Shown piece after piece: positions 1-10,722 of a DNA stretch of 35,000 bases. Source of the stretch: Chrysomallon squamiferum. Its lineage: Eukaryota; Mollusca; Gastropoda; Neomphalida; Peltospiridae. The position numbers were made by a program, and so were the translations under genes. Numbering within the stretch: position 1 is the stretch's first letter; each line of letters starts with the position of its first letter. Location of the stretch: positions 4,730,455-4,765,454 of the forward strand of contig CM022675.1 of assembly GCA_012295275.1 (NCBI GenBank), in the 5' to 3' direction. The notes under the pieces are model-generated. The model searched no databases, was not told where the DNA came from, and saw nothing but the letters and a program-made list of their open reading frames with translations.

Positions 1-336
1 TTTTTTTTTTTTTTTTGTATCTGTGCTAAATGGCTTGCTTAATTCACAAGAATTTTAACTTTTTTTTTTTTTAAAATTTTGCTAGCTTTTTCTTAATTTA
101 TTAGATTTATTCTGCTAAACTTATTAAAATTATATTTAAACTTTGTAGATTATTTGAATATTTTGAATATTTTGTTCTATATAAACTAATTTGAAAAGAG
201 GCAAATATTGCGTCATATTTCTGTTAAATTTAGTACAAATATATCAATAATAAGTGAAATAAATAAATAAATAAAAACATTTACAGAGTTAACTGTTCTT
301 AGATTAAAATCAATGTTGTTATGTAAATATTTTCAG

Positions 337-1717
337 CATATGGTGGTGGTGGTGCTGCTGTTGTAGTGGTGTTGGTAGTTATTGTTGTTGTTGTAGTTTG
401 GACTAGACGGTGAGAACTTATCAGTTATTAAATAAAATTATGAAATTCACGAAGCAGAAAAACAGCAGAAAAAAAGAATGAAATATGAAAGAAAAAATAG
501 AGAATGAAAAAACAAAGAAATAATTATATGGGTTTTTATCATGTTTGTTAAAAACAAAATAAGAACATGGAGAACAGAATGAAGAAGACAGAAAGATAAG
601 AATGAAAGATAGAAAGACGCGAAAGAATAAAAGATAAAGAAAAGACATATGAAAGAACAAGAAAGTTTTAATGAAAATAATAAATTCATATACAAAGGTA
701 TGAAACAAATTAAAAAAAAAAAATCTACACATTTCACTGTTATTCATCTCAGTTAACGTCAGTTTAATTTTAAATGTAAAATAGTTTTTCCTTTGAATTA
801 TCAGAGTCGTCACGACAGAAACTCGTATAATAAAAATAATTTAGTATTTCACAGTTTAAATTTAAATAAAATCTTCATTTTTCAGAAAACATCGATTTTC
901 TTATAGCATTCAGAAGTTACAAGAATCAACAATATATTTTAGCAACAGAAACAATGAAATCTGCTTTGCTGAACGCGTTCACACAAATCCGATCTATGAG
1001 GAAACAACGACATCGGCAGATTATGCATTTGGATCAGAAAATCAAGGAAACAACAGTGTTTACTACAACGTCCCAAGCGGAGTTATTGTCAACATGGAAA
1101 ACAGAAATGATAACGACTACGACATCGCAGATGTTAAAGCAGTTCCAAATAACAGATCTACTGCTGACCACAACAATGGAGACTATGACACAGAGAATAT
1201 CAGAACTGCAGCTACTACAACATCTGAAGTGGACTGTCATTTCTCAAAACATGACAGCACAGACACAACAGACACGACAACTCACACATCTGACATCTAC
1301 AACAACCCTGCTGGGGACAACGGCAATCACTACGACAAGAAAAAGGTGACAACTACGTCTCATGTCTACGACAACACAAACAAAGAAAAAACAACTGCAA
1401 CTGTATCCGACGTGTACATCCACGTCAATGATTCTGAAGACTACGAAACCATGGACAAGAAACCTCCAACAGCAACAACAACATCAGAACTGTATAACCA
1501 TCTTAACCAACCTGACAGCGACCGCTACGACATCGCTGATACCGTTACTTCCGATTTACCACACCCCAGTCTGTATAGAGATACTGCCTCGTCTAACAAT
1601 CAAATTCCTACTAGGAAATCAGAAATCTCTGATAACGTCCACGACGATTCCGACAACAACGACAACGTTTCTGAAGACAGTGGAAATGTTTATTTTATTC
1701 TGGAAAATTCTGATTGA
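337..1717 (+). CDS. Receptor copy A, partial: membrane helix plus tyrosine-rich cytoplasmic tail (exons 337-409 and 886-1717)
   Basis: This is the 3' end of a type I membrane receptor whose ectodomain exons lie beyond the left edge. Exon 337-409 follows a TTTTCAG acceptor, ends at CG|GTGAGA, and encodes a Gly/Ala/Val/Ile-rich helix closed by WTR. Exon 886-1717 follows TTTTTCAG, is read from the split Arg codon, and stays open for 276 further residues to TGA. The tail has NPIYEE, SVYYNV (which fits the ITIM pattern S/I/V/L-x-Y-x-x-I/V/L), YNNP (a YxN Grb2-type site), YETM (a YxxM PI3K-type site), YNHL-x7-YDIA, and a C-terminal VYFILENSD. Homologous exons at 10567/10851 and 23687/23990 have the same splice phases. 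Relative to copy C, about 11 residues of one tyrosine repeat are missing. There is no catalytic domain; the tail appears to be a phosphotyrosine docking platform (inference). I do not recognise a named orthologue. Confidence 0.8.
412..885 (+). other. Last intron of copy A
   Basis: This A-rich intron separates the membrane exon from the tail exon. The plus strand is rich in GAAAGA-type purine runs, so long minus-strand frames rich in Phe and Leu appear by chance. I see no conserved protein in it. Confidence 0.6.
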
Positions 1718-2310
1718 AAAGAATGTCAGTAGTAACTCGATCGATATTTGTATGCTAAATGTGTCGTCTGCTATGAAGTGTTTTCTTTTTTTTTTTTCTT
1801 TTTTTTTTTAAAAACCAACGTTACGAGTGTCTCACAACACAGTTTTTCTTTTTTAAACTTTTTTCTTCCTTCTTTTTTTTTTTTTTTTTTTGAAATCCGT
1901 CTTAGCAGTGTATCATACCACTTTTTGTAATTTTTATGATTAATATTATTATCTATTTATTTATTTATTTATTTAATTATTTATGTTGCTGTTGTTGTTG
2001 TTGTTCTTTTAAACTCGATGTTAATTGTATCTGAACTCGCTTTTATTGTTTGCATTATTTGTATTATTATTTTTTTACCTTTGTATTTTGTATTTGTACT
2101 TTATCCTAAAATCTAAATGAACTTTTAGTCTGTGCGATTTATCTTTTACCTTATTTCTGAGTTATGTGAAATCTGTTTTTACACTAACATTTTAAGTATT
2201 AATCTGCACTGATGCAAAATGTGTCGCTTGAAGGAAGTGTTTTCTAAAATCCACGTTAACAGTGTCTCATACCACCTTTTTTTTCTCTTTTTTGTTTTCG
2301 TTTTCTCTTT

Positions 2311-2341
<31 letters not shown>

Positions 2342-3440
2342 GTTTGTTTGTTGTTTAATTTATTCTTTTTATTATAAAAATTAAGGATACTTTATTCGAT
2401 ATTCCGAAATCCTAAATTCGAGATTGTGATATCTTACAATTTTCCGATGGATGAAGCCTTCATAAACCTTAATTCATCACAAATACATAAAATGCCTCAG
2501 CACTATTTGTATATTTATGCATGTGTATGCATGTAGATACCTATGTGCGTGTATGTTACCATGTGTTTGATTATATATTTATATATACTAAAATGAATTA
2601 ATAAATGAAAGAAAAACATCAAAATAGAAAAGAATGTACATCTCTATATTACATTACTTTATATTATACAGCAAAACTATATAATCCACTAAGGATATTT
2701 TACTATTTTGTTTTAATAATTCTTCATATTTATTTTTCATTTTCTGTTTCGTACTCGAAGTGTGTTTTATACTAACATTTGTACTGTTAACCCTACTTTT
2801 TTTGTGATACAGAAAACCTCGCTACTATTCAAATGGATCATCCGGTGTATCGATATATATTGACTTTCGAATGATTGATTTTCTCTCTGTTTCAAGTGCT
2901 AATTGAATTAAAATTGGATTAATTGATAATTTGTTGTCTTCTATTTGTGTTTATTTCACGAATGTTACTTAGTAGTGTGAAAATAAATAGAGTTTAATCT
3001 CGGTTGAAGGTGCACTAGGACAGCGGCCATTTTGTTATATTTCTCAGAACGTGTATCACTAACATCGTTCATACACTACTTGTTACGTTCACGAGGTTTT
3101 GTCTACGAGTTTTCTTCATATAAACAGCCTCGACAAAACACAAATTAAATATCTTAGCTTCATCTGTTTGTCCAGTAGGAAAGTAATGTCACACGAAATT
3201 ACTAGAAGAGCTTGATGAAAAATTTCTGTAAAGTCTCTTAACTATTTTCAAGATATAATCTCGCTTAAGAAGGGGCTATTGTGGGCAAAACGGCATCGAA
3301 AACATTAAACATCAAAAATTGCATCATCACACACACACACACACACACACGTACACACGTACACACCCATACACACACACACATACACACCCATACACAC
3401 ACATACATACATACACAACTATGTCTTTCTAGATCTACAT
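1718..3440 (+). repeat. Copy A downstream region (3'UTR-like), homologous to the DNA after copies B and C
   Basis: No coding frame is supported. The stretch contains poly-T tracts and (TTTA)n, and three copies of a ~30-bp motif (about 1810-1842, 1892-1921 and 2245-2276). It also has a conserved block around 2090-2275 that recurs at 12120-12318 and 25500-25682. A second conserved block at about 2680-3200 includes the GCGGCCATTTTGTTA and ACGTGTATCACTAACATCG stretches and recurs at about 12720-13270. A (CA)n tract lies at about 3330-3415. The region is therefore part of the same segmental duplication as the genes. The position of the true poly(A) site cannot be read; candidate AATAAA-like hexamers are abundant. 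Confidence 0.6.
3330..3416. repeat. (CA)n microsatellite
   Basis: Interrupted CA dinucleotide tract with GTACACACGTACACAC variants. A shorter related tract lies at 13396-13432 in the homologous position after copy B. Confidence 0.9.
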
Positions 3441-3717
3441 TAGTGTTTAGGTTGTTGTGTTAATTTTCATTTCACATTTTGATAAATTCTGAATTAAAAT
3501 GTTCTACTCATAGAGTCTCAGTCTGAATCCTGGTTATGTTATGTTCCAGAGTTCGGAAAAAACATTTTCTTTTAGAAACAAATTTGGATTTATGTTTTTA
3601 GAATAAGAAATATACAAAATTTCTCGTATTTATGAGCTTTGCAAAGAACTGAAGTAGACACTGGTTTTGAATCTAATATTGTCTCTGTTCTCTTTGTAAT
3701 CTTACGTAGTCGTCCTG

Positions 3718-4025
3718 AACATTAGCTGGGAACAGATGTTTAAGAAAAGAGGCTGAGAATGCATATTGACAAAAACAAGCTGGAAATACGTCTACATGAA
3801 AATAAGCTGGGAATAGGTGAAAATTAGCTGGAGTAACTATGTGTCTAAGAAAAAGCTGGAACAGATGTGTATCTAAAAATAAGCTATGAATGGGTGTGTA
3901 TATAAATCAAAGCTGGGAATAGGTGTTTATGTCAAAATTAGTTAGCTGAGAACAGCTGTGTACATGAAAATATGTTGTGAATAGGTTAAAATAAATCGGG
4001 AATAGGTGCTGTGTGAAAATAAACT
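3718..4025. repeat. Degenerate ~30-bp minisatellite upstream of copy B
   Basis: Recurring units built on AAAATTAGCTGGGAATAGGTG with a variable GTGTATATGA-type spacer occur at least nine times, strongly diverged. The same unit family appears upstream of copy C (about 14330-14570) and as fragments at 16086-16180, 17500-17590 and 19540-19615. In each case it lies upstream of a signal-peptide exon. Confidence 0.65.
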
Positions 4026-4200
4026 GTATTTATATTTTGTGTGTTTGTGTGTTTGTGTGTCTAGATGTATGTATATATACATATATGTATGTATTTATCT
4101 GTATATGGATGCATGCATGTATATGTGTTTGTATATATGTATATATGCATATATGAACATATGTATTTATGTACTTATGAATAAATGTATTATGTATGTA
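4026..4200. repeat. (GTAT/GTGT)n simple repeat
   Basis: Imperfect tetranucleotide array that gives Cys/Met/Tyr/Val-rich spurious frames. It directly abuts the MITE-like element. Confidence 0.8.
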
Positions 4201-4202
4201 TA

Positions 4203-4902
4203 CAGTAACAAATTTGGATTTACGTTTTACCCCCAGAATAGCGAAAAACCGCGAATATTGGATGCAGTTTTAAAATGTCTATTATGAGATTATATACGGT
4301 ACTAAATGCTTCCCAAACACTTTCTAAAGACACTCTTACTCATTAATACAGTAATAATGTAGTAATATTGCATGCAGTTATGTATTTCACTAATGCAGTA
4401 ATGATAATGTAAACACATTTTAATTTTGTACTGAAACAATATTTTAATCAGAAAGAAACGTAAACAGGAGGACAGTAACACCGCATAGCATAGTTACCCA
4501 TACAGTATTACTGTACCGTCAAGTCATTTTTATGCGTACAACATATGTATTAGAATTGACAGAAAGTGGAACAAAATAAAGGCAAACAGACAGATAAATA
4601 CAGTACGCACAGTTCAGGTAATAATAATACAATTCAGTAATAATATGCAATTAAAAACATTATTAATACATGGTCACAAAAAATATGCACTGTACATACA
4701 GTGTATGCATTTATAAAAAAATACGTATATTATTGCAATAATAATTGAAAAAATTTGATATTGTTTGTGCGGTTTACCGAGCATTTGTTTTATAACGTTA
4801 TGACTGTAGCCTGGTATGCATACGATGTGATAGGGTTAAGAGCCTAATACGCGAATATGCGGGGCCGCGAATGGGGAACCGCGAACAGGTGAGGGTATAC
4901 TG
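4203..4902. mobile_element. MITE-like element, copy 1 (pogo/mariner-type ends, TA target site)
   Basis: A ~700-bp non-coding element nearly identical to 17659-18354. It starts CAGTA and ends TACTG, flanked by TA on both sides (TA[CAGTAACAAA ... GGTATACTG]TA). The right part carries repeated CCGCGAAT motifs. Short CAGTA ends, TA duplication and lack of any transposase frame are typical of MITEs mobilised by Tc1/mariner or pogo/Tigger transposases. The superfamily call is tentative because the terminal inverted repeats I can see are short. Confidence 0.65.
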
Positions 4903-4909
4903 TATATGT

Positions 4910-5064
4910 TTCTATTTATGTGTCTACGTATGCATGTATGCTTGTTTGTATGTGTGGTTGCATATGTCCATCTTTGAATGAATGTGTGCATGTATGTATT
5001 TATGTATTTTTGTATGTACCCATTATATGTGCATGTTTGAATGTATGTATGTATGTATCTATGT
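4910..5064. repeat. (GTAT)n simple repeat
   Basis: Imperfect TATG tetranucleotide array between the MITE-like element and the conserved 5' flank of copy B. Equivalent arrays precede every other leader exon (14810-15210, 16300-16436, 18360-18484, 19675-19850). Confidence 0.8.
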
Positions 5065-5388
5065 AATTCATTATCAGTCTAATTCAAGTTTTACAAGTTG
5101 TATTAGTAAAACGGACGTATCATTTCTAATCATACCAACACAAAGTTGTTACAAAAACAAAGTGTAATCTAAGTAGCCAGCCATTGATCAAGATTTACTG
5201 TGCAGCGACTAGTTGTGTGCGCTAAGGTTCCACCTGGTTGATTCTATATACAACAGATTCGAGATTTTTGTCTGATTACTCTGTCTATTAATATCTCTTA
5301 CTTGTTGGTTTTAGCAAAACTCGGTTTTATATCGTCTTGTGTAAAAGTTTCGTAAATAAAAATTAAGAGAAGAAAACAAAAAGAAATA
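5065..5388 (+). promoter_or_regulatory. Conserved 5' flank and probable 5'UTR of copy B
   Basis: This flank is shared with the four leaders of copy C (about 15395-15700, 16440-16743, 18488-18791, 19852-20156). Shared pieces include TACAAGTT...ACTAGTAAAACRGACG, then CTATTAATATCT about 100 bases before the ATG, then AAAACTCGGTTTTATATCGTCTT, and the purine-rich AAGAAAACAAAAAGAAATA directly before the ATG. The TTAATAT stretch could act as a TATA-like element. The transcription start is not visible, so the promoter call is inference from position and conservation. Confidence 0.4.
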
Positions 5389-5455
5389 ATGAATTTAGTA
5401 ACAGCAGTGATTATATTAACGATCTACAATCAAGTTACAGGTTCAGAAAGACTAA
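5389..5455 (+). CDS. Copy B exon 1: signal peptide
   Basis: The ATG lies in AAATAATGAATTT and encodes MNLVTAVIILTIYNQ followed by VTGSERLS. This is a hydrophobic signal peptide with probable cleavage near VTG. The exon ends A|GTAAG in phase 1. Four near-identical leader exons lie before copy C, which supports both the start codon and the donor. Confidence 0.85.
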
Positions 5456-5706
5456 GTAAGTTTATTATTTATTTAAAATTAACTGTACGTTACACTTCAA
5501 GTCTTTTCGAATATGTGTAAGGCAAGGGGACATAACTTAAAACTTTTAATTTTGTTTAAGTTTTATTTATTTATTAATAGGGATTTTAGAATTATTTCTT
5601 GTATATGGTGATTATATTTTAAGGTACAGAAGCAGACCTTTTTCAAAATAGCATCTAATGAATGTTTAATGGATTTTTAACATGAAATGCTTGTATCATA
5701 GTAGTA

Positions 5707-5743
<37 letters not shown>

Positions 5744-6877
5744 TAACAACAAAAAGAAAAACAACATCAACATCGACAATAACAACAGAAATAGAAACAG
5801 CAATAACGACAGTAAAAACATGAACGACAACAACAATAATAATATTAGTAACAACATCAACAGCACTAATAATAACAACAACATCAAACAACAACATTGA
5901 TGGTGATGATGTTTATGAAATAGCTGCATAGCGTAACAGCAAATGAGAGTTTCCACTTCAGATACAATAGGTAAACAATTACATAATAACATAAACTAGA
6001 ACGTTTTTACATAACATTTTCTAAAAAATAAAATATTTACTATAAACAAAACATTATATAAAATAGCTTAACATAGCTTAATTATACCTTGTCATATAAA
6101 ATAACATAGCATAACGTAGCATAATATAACTAAAATTTTAAGATAGCAATATTACATACAAAACTTGACTAAATCACACCAAAACATAAACAAATAATAT
6201 TTCTAAATTTCTACAACATATTTCAAAATAAATAAATAAGATAAATATTAATAAATTAACACAGGTCCGTGGTCTGACAGAAAACAAGAAGAAATGTTAG
6301 AAGAATATTTTACACTGGATAAAAAACAAACTTGGTGGGAGGCAGCGTATTCTGGCTGTGAGGAGGCAGGAGGCAGACTCGTTGTTCATCATCCTGGTTT
6401 AGACGAAAACAAACTTTTTTCTGTAATGGAAGAAGACAAAGACTATTGGGTAGGAGCTTTTGAGACGTATACACCGTGGATGTGGACTGGTAGGTATAAT
6501 TTACTGGTTTCATTTTGTGTTTATAAATCTCAGTTCAGTAACAAAATACAGTTTTAAATTGTTGTCACTTTCTCAGAGACAGATGAACCGTTATTTCAAC
6601 ACAAAGGAGAAACAGATACAACTGAACTTACAAGTAATTACACGTTACAAGATAACAGCGCATTCTCTTGTTTCATCAAGTGTAGAGCTTCTTCTGATAC
6701 TGTGGGTCTACAAGTAAGTTTGTTTTTTGTTTGTTCATTTAATTTATTTAATTTTATTTATTTGTTTACTATTATTTTTATTTACTTTTTTGTTCATTTA
6801 TTTATTTATATATTTTTAAAACAAGGACAACAACATCAACAACAACAACAATAATAATAACAATAATAATAATACTG

Positions 6878-6911
<34 letters not shown>

Positions 6912-7716
6912 CAACAAGAAGAAATAACAAGAAAGTTGTTTTGTTTTCAGGGTAGACGTTGTTTTTGTAAAATTGCTGACAGTGGACTAAGTAAGAGAGA
7001 AGATTGTGTCAGATGTGCAGGAAGCTACACAGAATTCTGTGGTGGAGAAAACTTTATTTCTGTGTACAAGATTGGTAAGAGTCGAAAAGAAAATTTCCAA
7101 ATTTTAGTTAATAATAATAACATTGTTATTTTTATAAATAACTAATTATATTTTAAGTGTACAGTATTTTAAAATACATGTTTTATGTGTACCTGTTTAA
7201 GATTATTTAGGGGGGGGGCAAAAAATATGATGATTTACCAAGTGTGTATTTTACTAATTTAATATTTGTATATAATTTAATATTCTAACAAAAATATATA
7301 TGTTATGATAAGAGAAATATTCCCTTTTTGATGATTATAAAATAACTAATTCTCTAGGAGAAGATTTGAACCAGAGTGTTCTGTGTTTCATCATTTATTA
7401 TCTGTCTGTTGCAGATTTACCAGATTCGGTGAAAGTGATTGCCAACGTTGCTGTCAACAGCAACTGTGGCTACGTCAAATACAATAATATCTCGAAAGTT
7501 TTAGAACTGGGATTTCAAAGCTGTGAAAATTATGAAAACAGTGTGTGTCTTTGTAAGTTACTTTACAACATTTTTCAAAACATTAAAAAAACAAACAATA
7601 ACAAATACAACAACAACAACTATAACAACAATAATAATAATAATAATAATAGCAGTATTAGGAGTAATAGTAGTAGTTATAGTAATAATTTGTTGTTGTA
7701 ATTGTAGTTATAAATA

Positions 7717-7755
<39 letters not shown>

Positions 7756-8519
7756 TTATTACTACTATTACTGCTATTATTAGTATTATTATCATAATCA
7801 TCAACATCTCCATACATTTTTTATATTGTTATATTTTATTATTATTGTTATTATTAGTCGTTCATAATCATCAACATTGTTGTTTTTATATTATTATTAT
7901 TATTGTTGTTATTGTTATCGTTTTATTATTGTTGTTGTTATTATTCATGCTGTTGCTGCTGCTGTTGGTCACAAAGTGCTGATTATTTTTATTTATTTTA
8001 GATGATTATAAACTGAAGATGCTTGGATCAAAATGTACGTCTGAGATATGTATAACAAAACGTCCAGTTCATGAGATCACGTGGTTGTTAACCTCACGTG
8101 TTTGTGTTCTGACCAAACTGAAAAACAGTTCAGTGTCAGACTTGACAACTCTACTGTCACAGCGAGAACAAAGCAAATACTGGGTGGGTCTGCAGAGAAG
8201 GTCTGAATGGCGATGGGTTGACGGTAATAAAATTATTACATTTTGATTTTATTTATTTTATTATTTATTTATTTATTTATTTTGTCATTAAAAATGAAAT
8301 TATTTCCATTATAGATTTTGTATTCACGAATATATATCTCTGTATCTATGTATGTATGTATATATGTATGTATTATGTGTTTATGTTTATGTACTTGTGT
8401 ATGTGTATGCATGTATTTGAGTGTAAGTATTTGTATATGCATGTGTGTGTGAGTATGTATGTAATCATTCTTTTATTGGGTTATTCTGAATATGAGGAAT
8501 ATCATATTATATTATTATA

Positions 8520-8571
<52 letters not shown>

Positions 8572-9945
8572 ATACCCTTGGCTATAATTGTAGTCAAATT
8601 CTCGGTTAATCAAAATCTGAAACTGTTATGGACACGATCCTAGGCTAAACGTTTAGAGTTTGATATCTTATGGAATTCTGTTTCCAGCAACACTAACATT
8701 TTAAAGACAGGTCAGGGGGCTGCTGCTAAACATTGTTGTCTAAAGACTGTTGGTCAATTTTGTCAAAAAATGTCAAAGTTCTAAGATCGGTATATCCAGA
8801 AGTACTGGTCCGATGAAGACGAAATTTGATGTTTGGCCGTTTGAAGCCAGAATCGTTTTATCAAATTGTGAATAGGTCGAGTTACAACCACTCATTGAAC
8901 TGACATGTATCTGTGTCTGTATTTACTGTTTGGATGTATGTATGTGTGTCTGTATCTGTGTATGTTTGTGTGTATGTATGTGTGTCTGTATGTGTGTCTA
9001 TATGTGTGTGTGTATATATATGTGTATGTGTATGTTTTATGTCTGTGTGTGTATGTGTGATATGTGTTTTTGTATGTGTTTGTGTATGTATCTGTGTCTG
9101 TATATGTGTATATGTCTGTATGTGTGTTTGTATGTTTCTATGTATGTGTATGTGGTATATATGTGGATATATGTTTATGTATGTGTAAGTATATATGTGT
9201 GTGTGTCTGTATGTGTGTATATATTCATGTGTGTGTGTGTGTATATGTGGATATGTATGTTTATATGTATGTGTGTATATATTTGGATATGTATGTTTGT
9301 ATGTATGTGTATGTATGTATATGTGTATTCATGTATGTGTGTATATATGTGGATTTGTATGTTTGTATGTATGTGTGTGTAAGCAGTAGTACACACTTGT
9401 GTTAGTAATATCAGTAAGGCTCTGTGACGTCTGATTAGAAGTGATAGTAGTGGTGTAGTAGTAGTTGTTGTGATAATAGTGATATTTTGCTTTAGCTTTG
9501 AAAAGTTAACGTATACCTCTGTTTAATTAGAAAATAATTCGTGTATTTATTTATTTTATTTTTTTCTTTTTCTTTTTTTTACACACAGGTGAACAGTTGT
9601 CAGTAGATTCCGATTATTCCAATAACGAAAAACAGAAAAGCTTCGTACTGAAAAAAGAATCACGTTATTGGGGATATAAAATGAAGTGGTATGTTTCTTC
9701 ATCAGATGTGAACAACAGTGTGGCATGTCAAAAGTGTGAGTATCGTGTACACACAAACAACAAACAAACAAACAAACAAATAATTGTTCATTACTCTGCA
9801 TCTCCACTAAATATTTTAATTAACAGTAGTTCTAAACAACCAGTTATTGTTAATATTATTATTATTGTTGTTGTTGTTGTTGCCGTTGCTGTTGTTTTCA
9901 TAGTCTTTGTTTTGTTTTTCTTCGTTCTCCATTTCTTCGTAACAT

Positions 9946-10010
<65 letters not shown>

Positions 10011-10402
10011 CTCTTTTTTTTTTTTTCTTTTTTATTCTTGTTGTTTTTGTTATCTCGACATTTCTCCTTTTTGTTTTCTGACTTGATTTACTTTATTGCA
10101 GATAAAAACACGAAATCTACAGCAAAACTATCGTCAACAACAGCAGAATCTTCAACTACTACGACAAAGACGAAAAACCCAAATTCGATGACTTCAGCAC
10201 CTGAGAAAGAGTTAGCACAGTTTACTACAGAGAACACGAGTCCAGTGTCAACTTCTCAGTATAACAAAAGGGACATAACTCCATCTAAAAGTAGGGCACA
10301 GGCTGATAATAGACAAAACTTACCAGGTTAGTTTGTTAGTATTTATTAGTTTCTTCATATTCAAACAGACATTACATGTAAACCAGCAAAAATGATAATA
10401 AA

Positions 10403-10497
<95 letters not shown>

Positions 10498-10682
10498 ATA
10501 CATTTATATATTCAAAATAAATTTTAATGTTTCTAATCTTGTTTTTCAATTTCTATAATTTTGTAGCACTTGCTGGTGGTGGTGTTGCTGCTGTCGTAGT
10601 AGTGTTAATTGTCGTAGTTCTGATTTTCTTGTGGACAAAACGGTACGTTTTTTCTTTGTTTAATTTAGTTCTTAGTTCATTA

Positions 10683-10722
<40 letters not shown>

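Noticed and set aside
421-813. 130-residue Phe/Leu-rich minus-strand frame
   Set aside because: It lies opposite an A-rich intron; composition is what purine-rich DNA gives, with no family features.
954-1349. 131-residue frame starting inside the copy A tail exon, and similar frames at 1362, 11123 and 24367
   Set aside because: Out of frame with the conserved tail; the Thr/Gln-rich product is a shadow of the true frame.
8913-9405. Cys/Val/Met-rich frames of up to 150 residues and a Thr/His-rich frame on the other strand
   Set aside because: They arise from the (GTAT/GTGT)n array in intron 6 of copy B.
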